A stretch of 64,000 bases of DNA from Gemmatimonadota bacterium (lineage in GTDB: Bacteria; Gemmatimonadota; Gemmatimonadetes; Gemmatimonadales; Gemmatimonadaceae). The notes beneath the pieces were generated by a model. The model did not search any database. It was not told where the DNA came from and worked only from the letters and a program-made list of their open reading frames with translations. Shown one piece after another: positions 1 through 9,877 of this stretch. The stretch is taken from assembly GCA_020161135.1 (NCBI GenBank), contig JAIUOB010000005.1:558001-622000 (forward strand), given 5' to 3'. The translations under genes and the position numbers were made by a program. Every line of letters starts with the position of its first letter. Within the stretch, counting starts at the first letter, position 1.

Positions 1-1
1 G

Positions 2-1366
2 ACGCCGCGATCGCGCGCACTGCGGCTCGTGCTGGCCCTCGCGCGCGCGGCAGGCGGGGACGTGCGGGGAGCGCGCGAGCTCCTGCAACAGGCACTCGAA
101 GCGGAGGGCGAGGAGCCGGTGTTGCTGGCGACCCTGGCCGTGCTGCACGCGCGCCAGGGACGTGAGCGCGAGGCGAGCGAGGCCGCGCGCCCGCTGCGGA
201 GCCGGTGGCGCGCCCATCCGGCCACCGCGTGGATGGAGGAGGCGCTGCGAAGCGCGCGCGCCGACGTACAGCGCGCCGGATCGCGTGCGGTGGAGTTGGG
301 CGAAGCCGACGTCGCGCAGGCATGCGATGCGCCGACGGCGTCGACAACGTCTGCCGAGGATGCCGCCAGCGCGACGAGCGACGACGCGGACGGTTCCGAC
401 GCCGCGCGCGCCAGCCTCGCGGTCGACGTCGACGCCACGCGCGAGGCGTTCGCAGCGCTGGGTCGGCATGTCGAGCGCGGCGAACGCGACGCCGCGCGGC
501 AGCAGGCGCGACGCGTACTGCGAGCACTGTCGGCAGATGGCGCGTGGCGGAGCAGTTGGCCGGCGTCGCAGGCACACGCCGCGCGCAGTGTGCTGGCAAG
601 CGTGCTCGAGGTGCTGCACGCGCCGTCGTCGTCTGAGCTGTCGCACGCGTTGGACGGGGCCACCGCCGATGAGCCAACGGCCTCCGAGGCCCGCGCTACC
701 ATGCGCGCGCTGCTCCTGACGTTGGCCGAGCCGCCGTCGCCGTCTCGCGCGTCACGTGAGCGGACGCCCCCGCCTTCGATGCGCACGCTCTGCGCACGTC
801 TGCCGCACGGCTGGCTGGTGTGGATGTGTGCGCTGCTGCGCGACACGCGCCATTTCGAGTCGGTCGCATCGACGGTGCTACGCGTGCGCGACGGCCTGCG
901 GAGCACGCCGCCGCGCGCCGGGGACAGCGTGTCGGCGGTGCAGGTGTCGGCGCCGGCGGACGACGACAGCGTGCTGACGCCGCTGCGCCTTGGACTCGCG
1001 CTGCTGCCGGAGCCGCGGGTTCACACCAGCCTGCGCCGTTCGGGGGCGCACGATGGAGTCGCCGCGGGCGATCGTGACGGGGCGCTGCATGTCGGCGAGA
1101 CGGGCGCGTGGCGCACGGCCAACGACGCGTACGCGGACACGCCCGGCGGAGCGATGGGCGGCGACCCGGCCGAGACGACGATCGGCGCCCCGGAGACATC
1201 CTCGGCGCTGGCGCGGGCGGGCACGATCGGAGCGGGCGCGGCGGTGAGTACCGTCGCCTGGATGCTGGCGGGCCCGTGGGTCGCAGCGGCGGTGCTCGCG
1301 GTGGGTGTGGCGACCGCCGTGCTCCTCGTCGCAGCGCCCCGTCGGGCGCCGGACCAGGTCGATTAG
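2..1366 (+). CDS. TPR-like protein with C-terminal membrane segment (5' partial)
   Basis: The reading frame is open from the left edge of the window, so the true start is probably outside; the first in-window start codon is a GTG at 29. The N-terminal ~55 residues form two Ala/Leu/Arg-rich amphipathic helices typical of a TPR or bacterial-transcriptional-activator-like repeat. The centre is low-complexity and rich in Ala, Asp, Thr and Arg. The last ~45 residues hold a hydrophobic stretch (AAVSTVAWMLAGPWVAAAVL), a likely single membrane anchor near the C-terminus. I recognise no family and assign no function. A long reverse-strand frame covers its 3' half but looks like a GC-skew shadow. Confidence 0.55.
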   Translation, partial: TPRSRALRLVLALARAAGGDVRGARELLQQALEAEGEEPVLLATLAVLHARQGREREASEAARPLRSRWRAHPATAWMEEALRSARADVQRAGSRAVELGEADVAQACDAPTASTTSAEDAASATSDDADGSDAARASLAVDVDATREAFAALGRHVERGERDAARQQARRVLRALSADGAWRSSWPASQAHAARSVLASVLEVLHAPSSSELSHALDGATADEPTASEARATMRALLLTLAEPPSPSRASRERTPPPSMRTLCARLPHGWLVWMCALLRDTRHFESVASTVLRVRDGLRSTPPRAGDSVSAVQVSAPADDDSVLTPLRLGLALLPEPRVHTSLRRSGAHDGVAAGDRDGALHVGETGAWRTANDAYADTPGGAMGGDPAETTIGAPETSSALARAGTIGAGAAVSTVAWMLAGPWVAAAVLAVGVATAVLLVAAPRRAPDQVD

Positions 1367-1455
1367 ATTTGCCGGGCGGCGCCGCACGGGCGCCGCGTGT
1401 GCGTGGCGCGCCGATCGACGGCGCCGCCTCCCGACCCTGCACCTCCGCATCGACC

Positions 1456-2466
<1,011 letters not shown>

Positions 2467-2472
2467 CCGCCG

Positions 2473-3312
2473 TCAGCCCGTCGAATCCGGGAGTGTCGCG
2501 GGGGGCGGGTCCACCCGCGGCACCCGCAGGCGCTGCCCAGCCTGGATCTCGCCCGAGGGCAGTTGATTGAGTTGCTGCAGGATGTCGGTCGTCGTGCGGT
2601 AGCGGCGCGCGAGGGCGGTGAGCGTCTCGCCGCGCCGCACCACGTGAGTGTCGAACTGTTCGGCCGGCAGGGCCGGCGGGCGCAGTGCGGCGTCGAGTGT
2701 CGCGTTCGCACGGGTGACCGCGCTCCGTCCGGCGCGGGTCGCGCGCACGACGGCGTCGGCCCCCGGCCACGCCGCATCGTCCACGATGAAGTCCACCTGG
2801 CGCGCCGGCGTCCGCAACGCGAGCCCGCGCAGGCGACCCCGCCAGAGCGACTGCGGCTCCAGCGTGAACGCCGCGTCGTACGGATAGCTCTCGGTGAGCA
2901 GGTCCATCGGGCCGTCCTCCCGGGGCCGCAGCAGGGGCAGGGGCGGCGCGCCGACGTACACGACGCGGCGATCGGTGGCCGCGACGACGCCGAACGACTC
3001 GCGGTAGAAGTCCGTCCAGCGCCGCTGCGATGCGTAGACGCGGGCGATGATCGTCTCCCCGCCGCGAAGCTGCGAGGCGAGCTCGCGGTTGGCCATTTCG
3101 CGGGCGACGCGCCGCGCGCCGATCGTGGGGACCACGGACGCGGCGCCGACGACGGCGACGGTGGTGAGGATCGCGGTGAGGCTGGAGAGGGCGAGGGCGA
3201 CGCGGACCGCGAGCCGACGGGTGGGGGCGGGTGGCCGGGCGGCGCCGGCGCGAAACCACCCCGGGCGGGGGCGCGGCGTGGCGTCCGGCAGCGGTGGCAG
3301 GGGCGTCGTCAC
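2473..3312 (-). CDS. membrane-anchored LysM domain protein
   Basis: 279 aa from a GTG at 3312. A hydrophobic segment near residues 35-60 (ALSSLTAILTTVAVVGAASV) anchors the protein, followed by an extracytoplasmic region resembling a Cache-like sensor. The C-terminus holds one LysM domain (HVVRRGETLTALARRYRTTT then LNQLPSGEIQAGQRL), a peptidoglycan-binding module. A longer start at 3363 is possible, but it would place the LacI operator inside the coding region, so the shorter start is preferred. It diverges from the LacI-type regulator and may share its control. Cell-wall binding is inferred from the domain; no catalytic domain is visible. Confidence 0.7.
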   Translation of the reverse strand: MTTPLPPLPDATPRPRPGWFRAGAARPPAPTRRLAVRVALALSSLTAILTTVAVVGAASVVPTIGARRVAREMANRELASQLRGGETIIARVYASQRRWTDFYRESFGVVAATDRRVVYVGAPPLPLLRPREDGPMDLLTESYPYDAAFTLEPQSLWRGRLRGLALRTPARQVDFIVDDAAWPGADAVVRATRAGRSAVTRANATLDAALRPPALPAEQFDTHVVRRGETLTALARRYRTTTDILQQLNQLPSGEIQAGQRLRVPRVDPPPATLPDSTG

Positions 3313-3356
3313 CCCGGAAAGTAGGCGCGGGCACAGGACGGTTTGGAGGCCCGCCC

Positions 3357-3376
3357 TTGCCAATACGCATTGGCAA
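3357..3376. promoter_or_regulatory. LacI-type operator, perfect inverted repeat
   Basis: The 20-bp sequence TTGCCAATACGCATTGGCAA has two perfect 8-bp arms around a 4-bp spacer. It ends 17 bp before the ATG of the LacI-type regulator and lies between this gene and the divergent LysM gene. Size, symmetry and place fit an autoregulatory LacI-family site. Confidence 0.75.
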
Positions 3377-3379
3377 TCG

Positions 3380-3385
3380 AATATT
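3380..3385 (+). promoter_or_regulatory. -10 element of the LacI-type gene
   Basis: AATATT lies 8 nt before the ATG at 3394, so a transcript from it would have almost no leader. It is directly downstream of the palindromic operator, so bound repressor would block it. Confidence 0.4.
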
Positions 3386-3393
3386 GCCGCCCC

Positions 3394-4422
3394 ATGAGCC
3401 TCCCCCCTTCAGGCCGCCGCGTCACGGTGCACGACGTCGCGGCCCGTGCCGGTGTCTCCCAGCCCACCGCGTCGCTCGTCCTGTCGAACCACCCCAAGGC
3501 CCGAGTCGCCGCCGCGACCCGTCAGCGCGTGCTCGAGGCTGCGACCGAGCTCGGGTACAAGCCGAACGTGGTGGCCCGGTCGCTGGCCCGACGTCGGTCG
3601 TACGCGCTGGGGCTCATCGTGCCCGATGTGCGCAATCCGTTCGTGGCCGACGTGGTGGCCGGCGTCGAGCGGGTGGCGGCGCAGGCGGGGTATGCGGTGC
3701 TCCTGTGCGATCAGTCGACACGCGACGTGCGCCAGCATCTCGACGTGCTGCTCGCGCGGCAGATCGACGGGGTGCTCATCGACGCGGTGGGCGGCAAGGC
3801 GCTGTCCTCGGCAACGGTGGGCAGCGTGCCGGTCGTGCTCATGGACACCCCGCATGAGCGGTGGCCGGGCATCAGCACCGATGCCGCCGCGGCGGGACGC
3901 CTGGCTGCGGAGCACCTGCTGCACCTCGGGCACCGGTCGATCGGGTTCATCGGGCCCGCCGTCGACGTGCACGCCTTTCGGCAGCGCGAGCGGGGGTTCG
4001 TGCAGGCGCTCCGCGCCGCCGGGGTGGCGATCCGCACGGAGTGCTGGCGTCGCGCCCCCGCGACGGTCACCGGTGGGCGCGACGCCATGCGCGCGCTGCT
4101 GGGTGTCCCGTCACGCCCGACGGCGGTGTTCTGCGCGAACGACCTCATGGCCATCGGTGCGCTCAAGCAGTGCCTGACGGCCGGGCTGGTCCTGCCGCGC
4201 GATCTCTCGGTGGTGGGGTGCGACGACATCGAACTCGCGCGCTACGTCACCCCTGAGCTGTCGACGGTGAGTGTGCCGGCGCGTGAGTTGGGCGCGCGCG
4301 CGGCGCGCCTGCTGCTGCAGCAGATCGAGCAGTCGCCCCGCCGGGTGCAGCAGTCGCGACCGCTGCCGGTGCACTTCGTCGGCCGCGGGTCGAGCGGCGT
4401 CGCGCCGCAGGCGGTTGCGTGA
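3394..4422 (+). CDS. LacI/GalR-family transcriptional regulator
   Basis: 342 aa, usual family length. Residues ~8-55 are a LacI-type helix-turn-helix and hinge (TVHDVAARAGVSQPTASLVL, then LGYKPNVVARSLA). The rest is a periplasmic-binding-protein-like ligand domain (GLIVPDVRNPFVADVVAGVE, then FCANDLMAIGALK and DLSVVGCDDIELARYVTPEL). The ATG at 3394 begins immediately before the HTH and after the operator. Its 3' end overlaps the KAS III-like gene by 4 bp, so it probably controls the acyl-CoA/TonB genes that follow as well as itself. The ligand cannot be read from sequence. Confidence 0.93.
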   Translation: MSLPPSGRRVTVHDVAARAGVSQPTASLVLSNHPKARVAAATRQRVLEAATELGYKPNVVARSLARRRSYALGLIVPDVRNPFVADVVAGVERVAAQAGYAVLLCDQSTRDVRQHLDVLLARQIDGVLIDAVGGKALSSATVGSVPVVLMDTPHERWPGISTDAAAAGRLAAEHLLHLGHRSIGFIGPAVDVHAFRQRERGFVQALRAAGVAIRTECWRRAPATVTGGRDAMRALLGVPSRPTAVFCANDLMAIGALKQCLTAGLVLPRDLSVVGCDDIELARYVTPELSTVSVPARELGARAARLLLQQIEQSPRRVQQSRPLPVHFVGRGSSGVAPQAVA

Positions 4423-5450
4423 GCACGAGCCTTCCGCGTGAGGCCGTGATCACCGGTACCGGATCGGCGGTGCCCGCACGGTGCGTGACCAATGCGGAGC
4501 TGTCCGCCATGCTCGGTGAGGACATCGACCCGTTCGTCCGCGGGACGCTTGGCATCGCGACACGCCACTGGTGCGGCGACGACGAGAGCACGGCCGACCT
4601 GGCGGTGACCGCGGGCGCACGCGCGCTGGCCGCTGCCGGCGTGACGCCCGAGCAGATCGACCTGCTCATCGTGGCCACCGACACGCCGGAGTACGTGTCC
4701 CCGGCGACCGCCTCGGTGGTGCAGGGGCGGCTGGGGCTGATCCGCGCCGGCACGTTCGACCTCAACGCCGGCTGCGCAGGCTTCGTGACCGCGCTCGACG
4801 TGGCGTGGAAGTACCTGCGTGCCGACGAGCGCTATGCGCGGGTGCTCGTCATCGGCGCGTATGCGATGTCCCGATACCTTGATCCGCGCGACAAGAAGAC
4901 GGTGACGATCTTCGCCGACGGCGCGGGGGCGGCCGTGGTCGAGCGTGCGGCACAGCCGGGCGTGCTGTCGTCGGAGCTGTTCGCCGACGGGCGCTTCTGC
5001 GACGACATGGGCATCTTCGCCGGCGGAACACGCACGCCGATCACTGCGGCGATGCTGGAGCAGGGCACGGCGCACCGGCTTCGGTTCGTGCGCAAGTATC
5101 CGGCCTCCGTCAACGAGGAAGGCTGGCCGCGCATCGTGCGCAGCGTGCTGGACCGCGCGGGTGCACAGCCGAGTGATGTCGACCTGTGGTTGTGGACGCA
5201 GGTGAATCGCTCGACGATCGTGCAGGTGATGGAGACGCTCGCGCAACCGATGACGCGGGCGCACACCATCATGGACAAGTGGGGGTACACCGGGTCGGCG
5301 TGCCTGCCGATGGCGCTCGACGACGCGGTGCGCGCGGGGCTTCTGCACGACGGGGCGCTCGTCGTGCTCACCGGCTCCGGCGCGGGCCTCGCGATGGGCT
5401 CGGTGGCGTTGCGCTGGCGCGCGCGCGCGGAGCCGGGAGCGCTTGCATGA
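4419..5450 (+). CDS. KAS III-like thiolase-fold protein lacking catalytic His and Asn
   Basis: 343 aa, typical for 3-oxoacyl-ACP synthase III (FabH family). The nucleophile Cys119 is present in LNAGCAGF. The family His-containing motif HQAN reads TQVN (260-263), and the GNTS asparagine motif reads GYTG (289-292), so two of the three Cys-His-Asn catalytic residues are replaced. Decarboxylative condensation is therefore doubtful; acyl transfer through Cys119, as in FabH-like acyltransferases, is a reasonable alternative. A GTG start overlaps the LacI stop and the 3' end overlaps the ligase gene (ATGA), indicating one transcript. Confidence 0.85.
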   Translation: MSTSLPREAVITGTGSAVPARCVTNAELSAMLGEDIDPFVRGTLGIATRHWCGDDESTADLAVTAGARALAAAGVTPEQIDLLIVATDTPEYVSPATASVVQGRLGLIRAGTFDLNAGCAGFVTALDVAWKYLRADERYARVLVIGAYAMSRYLDPRDKKTVTIFADGAGAAVVERAAQPGVLSSELFADGRFCDDMGIFAGGTRTPITAAMLEQGTAHRLRFVRKYPASVNEEGWPRIVRSVLDRAGAQPSDVDLWLWTQVNRSTIVQVMETLAQPMTRAHTIMDKWGYTGSACLPMALDDAVRAGLLHDGALVVLTGSGAGLAMGSVALRWRARAEPGALA

Positions 5451-7162
5451 CGCTGTCCGCCGCCCAGGTCGACGAGGCGGGCGCCACGCCGCTCGTCCAC
5501 CGCTTCTTCGCGCGGGCTGCGGCAACGCCCGAGGCGCTGGCGTTCGCGGTGTATCCGCCGGCCAGTTCCCGTGCGACGGCACAGGTGACGTGGGGGATGT
5601 GGGCACAGCAGGTGCGAGGGTGTGCGGCCCGGCTGCTGCGCGACGGTGTGATGCCGGGTGATCGCATTGCGGTGCTGGCGGGCAATCGGCTGATGTGGCC
5701 GGTGCTCGACGTGGCGCTGCAGGCGGTGCGCGCGATCGGCGTGGGGATCTTCCCCGGCAGCACCGCCGATCAGGTCGATGCGCTGCTCGCCGATTGTGGT
5801 GCGCGCATGCTCTTCACCGATGATCGTGCCGAAGCGGCCCGGCTGGCCGGTCGCCTCGAGGTGGTGGTGCTCGACGCGCCGGAGAGTGTGCGCAGCATCG
5901 GCGTCGAGCCGTGGAGCTGCTGGTGCGAGGACGCCGGGCGCGCGCTGGCGCAGGATGTGTCGCTCACGGCCGCGCTGGAGGCGCGCATCGCGTCGGTGAC
6001 CCCAGACGACCTCTTCGCGATTGTCTACACCTCGGGCTCCACCGGCGCGCCCAAGGGTGCGTGCCTCTCTCATCGCTATCTCGCGGCTTCGGCGGCGTCG
6101 ATCGTCGGGGTGCTCGGCTTCGATGCCGATGACCGCGGCCTCAGCTTCCTGCCGTACTCGCACGCCGCGGAGCGCGTGTTCGGGCAGGGTGTGCGCCTGC
6201 TGGTGGGAGGCAGCGCGGCGCTGGTGGCGCGCCCTGCTGACCTGTTTCTCGTGTCCGCGGACTTCCGCCCGACGTCGCTGCCGGGGCTCCCGCGCATCTT
6301 CGAGCGTCTCGATGAAGCGATCGCGGCCGACGTGGCACGCGGTGTTCCCGCGCAGGACGCGCTCCGTGCGCAGACGGGAGGACAACTGCGGCGCGCCACG
6401 TCGGGCGGCGCCACGCTCCCGACCGTGGTGGCGGAACGCCTCGCGGCGTTGGAGTTGACGATTCTCGGCGCGTACGGGCAGTCGGAGCACCTGTGCATCG
6501 CCATGAACCGGCCGGAGGCGCCGCGCTTCGATTGCGTGGGCGTGCCGATGCCCGGCACCACCGTGGCGATTGCCGACGATGGCGAGCTGCTCGTGCGCCG
6601 CAGCGCCCTCACCTTCAGTGGCTACTGGGGGCGCGACGCCGAGACGCGGGCGGCGTTCAGCGCCGATGGGCTGTGGCTGCACACCGGTGACCTCGCCGAG
6701 CAGGATGCGGACGGTGCCCTGCGCATCACGGGGCGTGCCAAGGAGTTGATCGCGCTGTCCACCGGTCGCAAGGTGGCGCCCGCGCCCATCGAGCAGGCGC
6801 TCGTTGCCACGCCCCACATCGCGCAAGCGCTGGTGCACGGGGAAGGGCAGAAGTTCCTCACGGCCCTGCTGGTGCCGCGTCGCGATGCGCTCGAGCGCTG
6901 GGCTCGCGCCAACGGAGTCGAAGCCGCGTGGCCGGCGCTCCTCGCCGACGATGCCGTGCGTGCCCTGCTGCAGGCCGCCGTGGACGCCGTGAATGCCACC
7001 CTCGCCCGCACCGATCGCATCGGTGCGTTCGCCACCATCGACGAAGAGTTCACGGTGGAGGCGGGCCTGCTCACGCCCACCCTCAAGGTGGTGCGGCGTG
7101 CCGTGGCGGCGCGGCACGCCGCGCGACTCGCTGCCCTGTATGCGTCGCGGGAGGTGCGATGA
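5447..7162 (+). CDS. long-chain acyl-CoA synthetase-like AMP-dependent ligase
   Basis: 571 aa ANL-superfamily enzyme of the FAA1 type. The P-loop-like signature IVYTSGSTGAPKGACLSH lies near residue 193, ILGAYGQSEH is the A5 motif, and LHTGDLAEQDADGALRITGR carries the adenylate-binding Asp and hinge. The ATG at 5447 overlaps the TGA of the KAS III-like gene. Co-translation with that protein suggests the ligase activates the acyl chain it handles. Substrate length is not determinable. Confidence 0.9.
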   Translation: MTLSAAQVDEAGATPLVHRFFARAAATPEALAFAVYPPASSRATAQVTWGMWAQQVRGCAARLLRDGVMPGDRIAVLAGNRLMWPVLDVALQAVRAIGVGIFPGSTADQVDALLADCGARMLFTDDRAEAARLAGRLEVVVLDAPESVRSIGVEPWSCWCEDAGRALAQDVSLTAALEARIASVTPDDLFAIVYTSGSTGAPKGACLSHRYLAASAASIVGVLGFDADDRGLSFLPYSHAAERVFGQGVRLLVGGSAALVARPADLFLVSADFRPTSLPGLPRIFERLDEAIAADVARGVPAQDALRAQTGGQLRRATSGGATLPTVVAERLAALELTILGAYGQSEHLCIAMNRPEAPRFDCVGVPMPGTTVAIADDGELLVRRSALTFSGYWGRDAETRAAFSADGLWLHTGDLAEQDADGALRITGRAKELIALSTGRKVAPAPIEQALVATPHIAQALVHGEGQKFLTALLVPRRDALERWARANGVEAAWPALLADDAVRALLQAAVDAVNATLARTDRIGAFATIDEEFTVEAGLLTPTLKVVRRAVAARHAARLAALYASREVR

Positions 7163-7311
7163 GCATGCGCGGCGCGCGTCCTCCCGATGCCCACGAAGTC
7201 TCTGATACACGCCGGCTGTGCCGGCGCGCTGCATCACCGGTCACCGCTGTCCCTCCCACCGTCGCCCTGGCGCGACGCCCCTCCCGCCGTCCTCCCTTCG
7301 GAGATTCTCGT

Positions 7312-9873
7312 ATGGTGAACGTCAATTCCCTGTCGCGGCGTCCGCGCGTGGCTGTGCGTGACCTGCTGCGCACCGTCGTGCGCGGCGTGCTGCGCACGCA
7401 CGGTGTCGCGCTCGCGCTGGCCGCGACGCCCCTGCTGGCCGCCGCGCAGACGGGCAGTCTGGCCGGTCTCGTCACGGACAGCGTGAAGGCGCCGCAGCCC
7501 GGCGCGCAGGTCACGCTGGTCGGCACGCGATTCGGCGCCACCTCGGGGCTCGATGGGCGCTATCGCATTGTCGGCGTGCCGGCGGGCACCTACACGGTGC
7601 GTGTGCAGCGCATCGGTTCGAATGCCCGGTCGTTCGAGGGGCAGCGCATCGCGGCCGGCAGCGAGACGACACTCGACATCACGCTCGCTGCGAACGCCCT
7701 GCAGCTTGGCGGCTACGTCGTGTCGGCGTCGCGACGCGTGGAGAAGATCACCGATGCGCCGGCGACCGTCACACGCATCACGGCGGACCAGATCGCGACG
7801 ACGGCGGGCTCGAACTTCACCGCCGTGCTCAAGGACGTGAAGGGCGTCGACTTCATCCAGACGGGCGTCGCGGCGGCGGGCATCAACGCGCGTGGCTTCA
7901 ACAGCGCGTTCAACAACCGCATGCTGCAGATGGAGGACAACCGCATCGCCGTGCTGCCGGAGAACGGCCTGCCGGTGGGTGTGTTCACCACCATCCCCAA
8001 GGTCGATGTGGCGGGCGTCGAGGTGCTGGTGGGGCCGGGCGCCGCGCTCTACGGTCCCGACGCGTCGAACGGCGTCGTGACGCTGCTGAGCAAGGACCCC
8101 AAGCAGTACCGTGGGCTCACCATGGAGACCTCGATGGGCACCAACGGGGGCAGCCTTGGCGACACGTTCAAGGATCGCGCCGGTCACGCCGCCGTGGCGG
8201 ACTTCCAGTTCCGGTACGCGAACGTCTGGAAGAAGCTGGGCTACAAGGTGACCGGTGAGCGCCTCTGGGGACGCGACTGGCGCAACACGAACTTCTACGC
8301 GCCGGTGGCACCGCGGACGACACCGTCCCCGGAGCTCGGCATCGACTGGGGCACGTCCTACAACCGGCTGGGTGGCGCGCTGGTGTACTACTTCGACGGC
8401 GGCGCGCGCCTCGAGTATCAGGGCGGCGCGAGCAAGAGCAACGGCGTCGGTGTGACGAGCGCGGGCCGCAACCAGCTCAAGGACTGGGGTTACTGGAACC
8501 AGCAGGTCCGCTACACCTCCGAGCACTGGTTCGCGCAGGCGTATGCCACGCGGTCGCTGTCGGGGAGCACGTTCGCGCTCAACGGCTACTCGACCAACCG
8601 GCTGGCGGCGCGGTTCAACGGCGTGTCCGATGACTCGGTCCTCAAGGCGTCGTCGTTCCCCGCCGACGGTCGCCTGCTGGCGGCGGAAGTGCAGAACAAC
8701 GTGACGCTGCCGGCGCTGCTCAACACGCGTGTCATCTCGGGCGTCCAGGTCCGTCGCGACCAGGTCAGCTCGAAGCGGGTGTGGCTCTCGGACGCGATCA
8801 GCGGCGAGGACATCACGCTGACGCAGGTGGGCGTGTACGCGCAGACCGAGACGCCGCTCAACGACCGGACGAAGCTGGTGCTGGGGGGGCGCTACGACAA
8901 CCCGGAGTTCTACGACCCGCAGTTCAGCCCGAAGGCGGCACTGCTGATCTCGCCGGACGAAAACTCGACGCTGCGCATCACCTTCAATCGCGCGTTCAAG
9001 TCGCCGTCGATCCTGCAGACGAACTTCTTCTACCGCGACTTCAGCCCGAGCGTGGGCGTGTTCGGCAACAAGGACGGCATCGTGGTGAAGAACGCCGCCG
9101 GCGTGGTGCAGCGCACCATCGACCCGGTGGTGCCCGAGGTGAACAACACGGTCGAGTTGGGCTACAAGGGTGTCATCAAGGATCGCCTGTACCTGGATGT
9201 TGCCGGCTATGTCGCCCGCTACAAGGCGTTCCTCAGCCCGCTGGTCATCGTCGCCAACCCGTTTGCGGGCACCTTCGCCTACAACGCGAAGACCGACGTG
9301 AAGTACCTGGGCATGACCAACAACGAGCAGATCGCGCTCACGTACTTCAACCTGGGCAAGGCCACGCTCTCCGGCATCGACGCGGGCCTGCGCTACGTCG
9401 TGTCGGAGCGCGTGAACGCGAGCGCCACCATGAGCCTCCTCAAGCTCGACTCGATCATCCCGAAGGCGGGGGATCCCGCCGAGGCCACGGCACTGAACGC
9501 ACCGTCGTTCAAGGCGACCGCGGGGATGGACAGCCGCGACATGGGCTTCGGCACGATGGGCGGCTTCACGGTGCGCTTCGTGAAGGACTACCAGTTCCTC
9601 TCCGGCGCGCACAACGGCCGCATCCCGGGCATCGTGACGTTCGACTTCAACGTGGGCAAGAAGATCGCCGACGTGGCCACGCTGACCTTTGCGATGTCGA
9701 ACCTCTTCACCTGCACGAGCGGTACGTCGACGCCCGGTGCGTGGGTGGCCGCGACGGTGCCCTCGGTGTACTCGCGGGGCTGGGGCTGCGGGCTGGGCCG
9801 CAAGCACATCGAGATCCTCGACATGCCGGCGGTTGGTTCGATGGCCACGATCGGCATCCGCATCGATCGGTGA
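7312..9873 (+). CDS. TonB-dependent outer-membrane receptor
   Basis: 853 aa. The signal peptide ends near ATPLLAAAQT; a carboxypeptidase-regulatory-like domain follows (GSLAGLVTDSVKAPQPGAQV, then SGLDGRYRIVGVPAGTYTV), then the plug (KITDAPATVTRITADQI to VEVLVGPGAALYGPDASNGV) and a beta-barrel with alternating aromatic strands to the C-terminus. The ATG at 7312 has a GGAG Shine-Dalgarno at 7300-7303; an in-frame ATG at 7159 would add 51 basic residues before the signal peptide and is less likely. Lying after acyl-CoA ligase genes, it could import a lipid-related or siderophore-like ligand, but the substrate is unknown. Confidence 0.92.
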   Translation: MVNVNSLSRRPRVAVRDLLRTVVRGVLRTHGVALALAATPLLAAAQTGSLAGLVTDSVKAPQPGAQVTLVGTRFGATSGLDGRYRIVGVPAGTYTVRVQRIGSNARSFEGQRIAAGSETTLDITLAANALQLGGYVVSASRRVEKITDAPATVTRITADQIATTAGSNFTAVLKDVKGVDFIQTGVAAAGINARGFNSAFNNRMLQMEDNRIAVLPENGLPVGVFTTIPKVDVAGVEVLVGPGAALYGPDASNGVVTLLSKDPKQYRGLTMETSMGTNGGSLGDTFKDRAGHAAVADFQFRYANVWKKLGYKVTGERLWGRDWRNTNFYAPVAPRTTPSPELGIDWGTSYNRLGGALVYYFDGGARLEYQGGASKSNGVGVTSAGRNQLKDWGYWNQQVRYTSEHWFAQAYATRSLSGSTFALNGYSTNRLAARFNGVSDDSVLKASSFPADGRLLAAEVQNNVTLPALLNTRVISGVQVRRDQVSSKRVWLSDAISGEDITLTQVGVYAQTETPLNDRTKLVLGGRYDNPEFYDPQFSPKAALLISPDENSTLRITFNRAFKSPSILQTNFFYRDFSPSVGVFGNKDGIVVKNAAGVVQRTIDPVVPEVNNTVELGYKGVIKDRLYLDVAGYVARYKAFLSPLVIVANPFAGTFAYNAKTDVKYLGMTNNEQIALTYFNLGKATLSGIDAGLRYVVSERVNASATMSLLKLDSIIPKAGDPAEATALNAPSFKATAGMDSRDMGFGTMGGFTVRFVKDYQFLSGAHNGRIPGIVTFDFNVGKKIADVATLTFAMSNLFTCTSGTSTPGAWVAATVPSVYSRGWGCGLGRKHIEILDMPAVGSMATIGIRIDR

Positions 9874-9877
9874 TGCG

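Noticed and set aside
3313..3363. N-terminal extension of the LysM gene
   Set aside because: It would cover the divergent promoter region and the LacI operator; the in-frame GTG at 3312 fits better.
4419..5450. Annotating the KAS III-like gene as fabH
   Set aside because: Two of three catalytic residues are replaced, so the housekeeping condensing role is unlikely.
4832..7237. 801-aa reverse-strand open frame, and similar ones at 7234-9807, 10153-12228 and 16702-19365
   Set aside because: They lie opposite well-recognised genes, have Arg/His/Ala-rich composition and no domains. High GC makes such shadow frames common.
7159..7311. N-terminal extension of the TonB receptor from ATG 7159
   Set aside because: It would put 51 basic residues before the signal peptide, and a good Shine-Dalgarno sits before ATG 7312.
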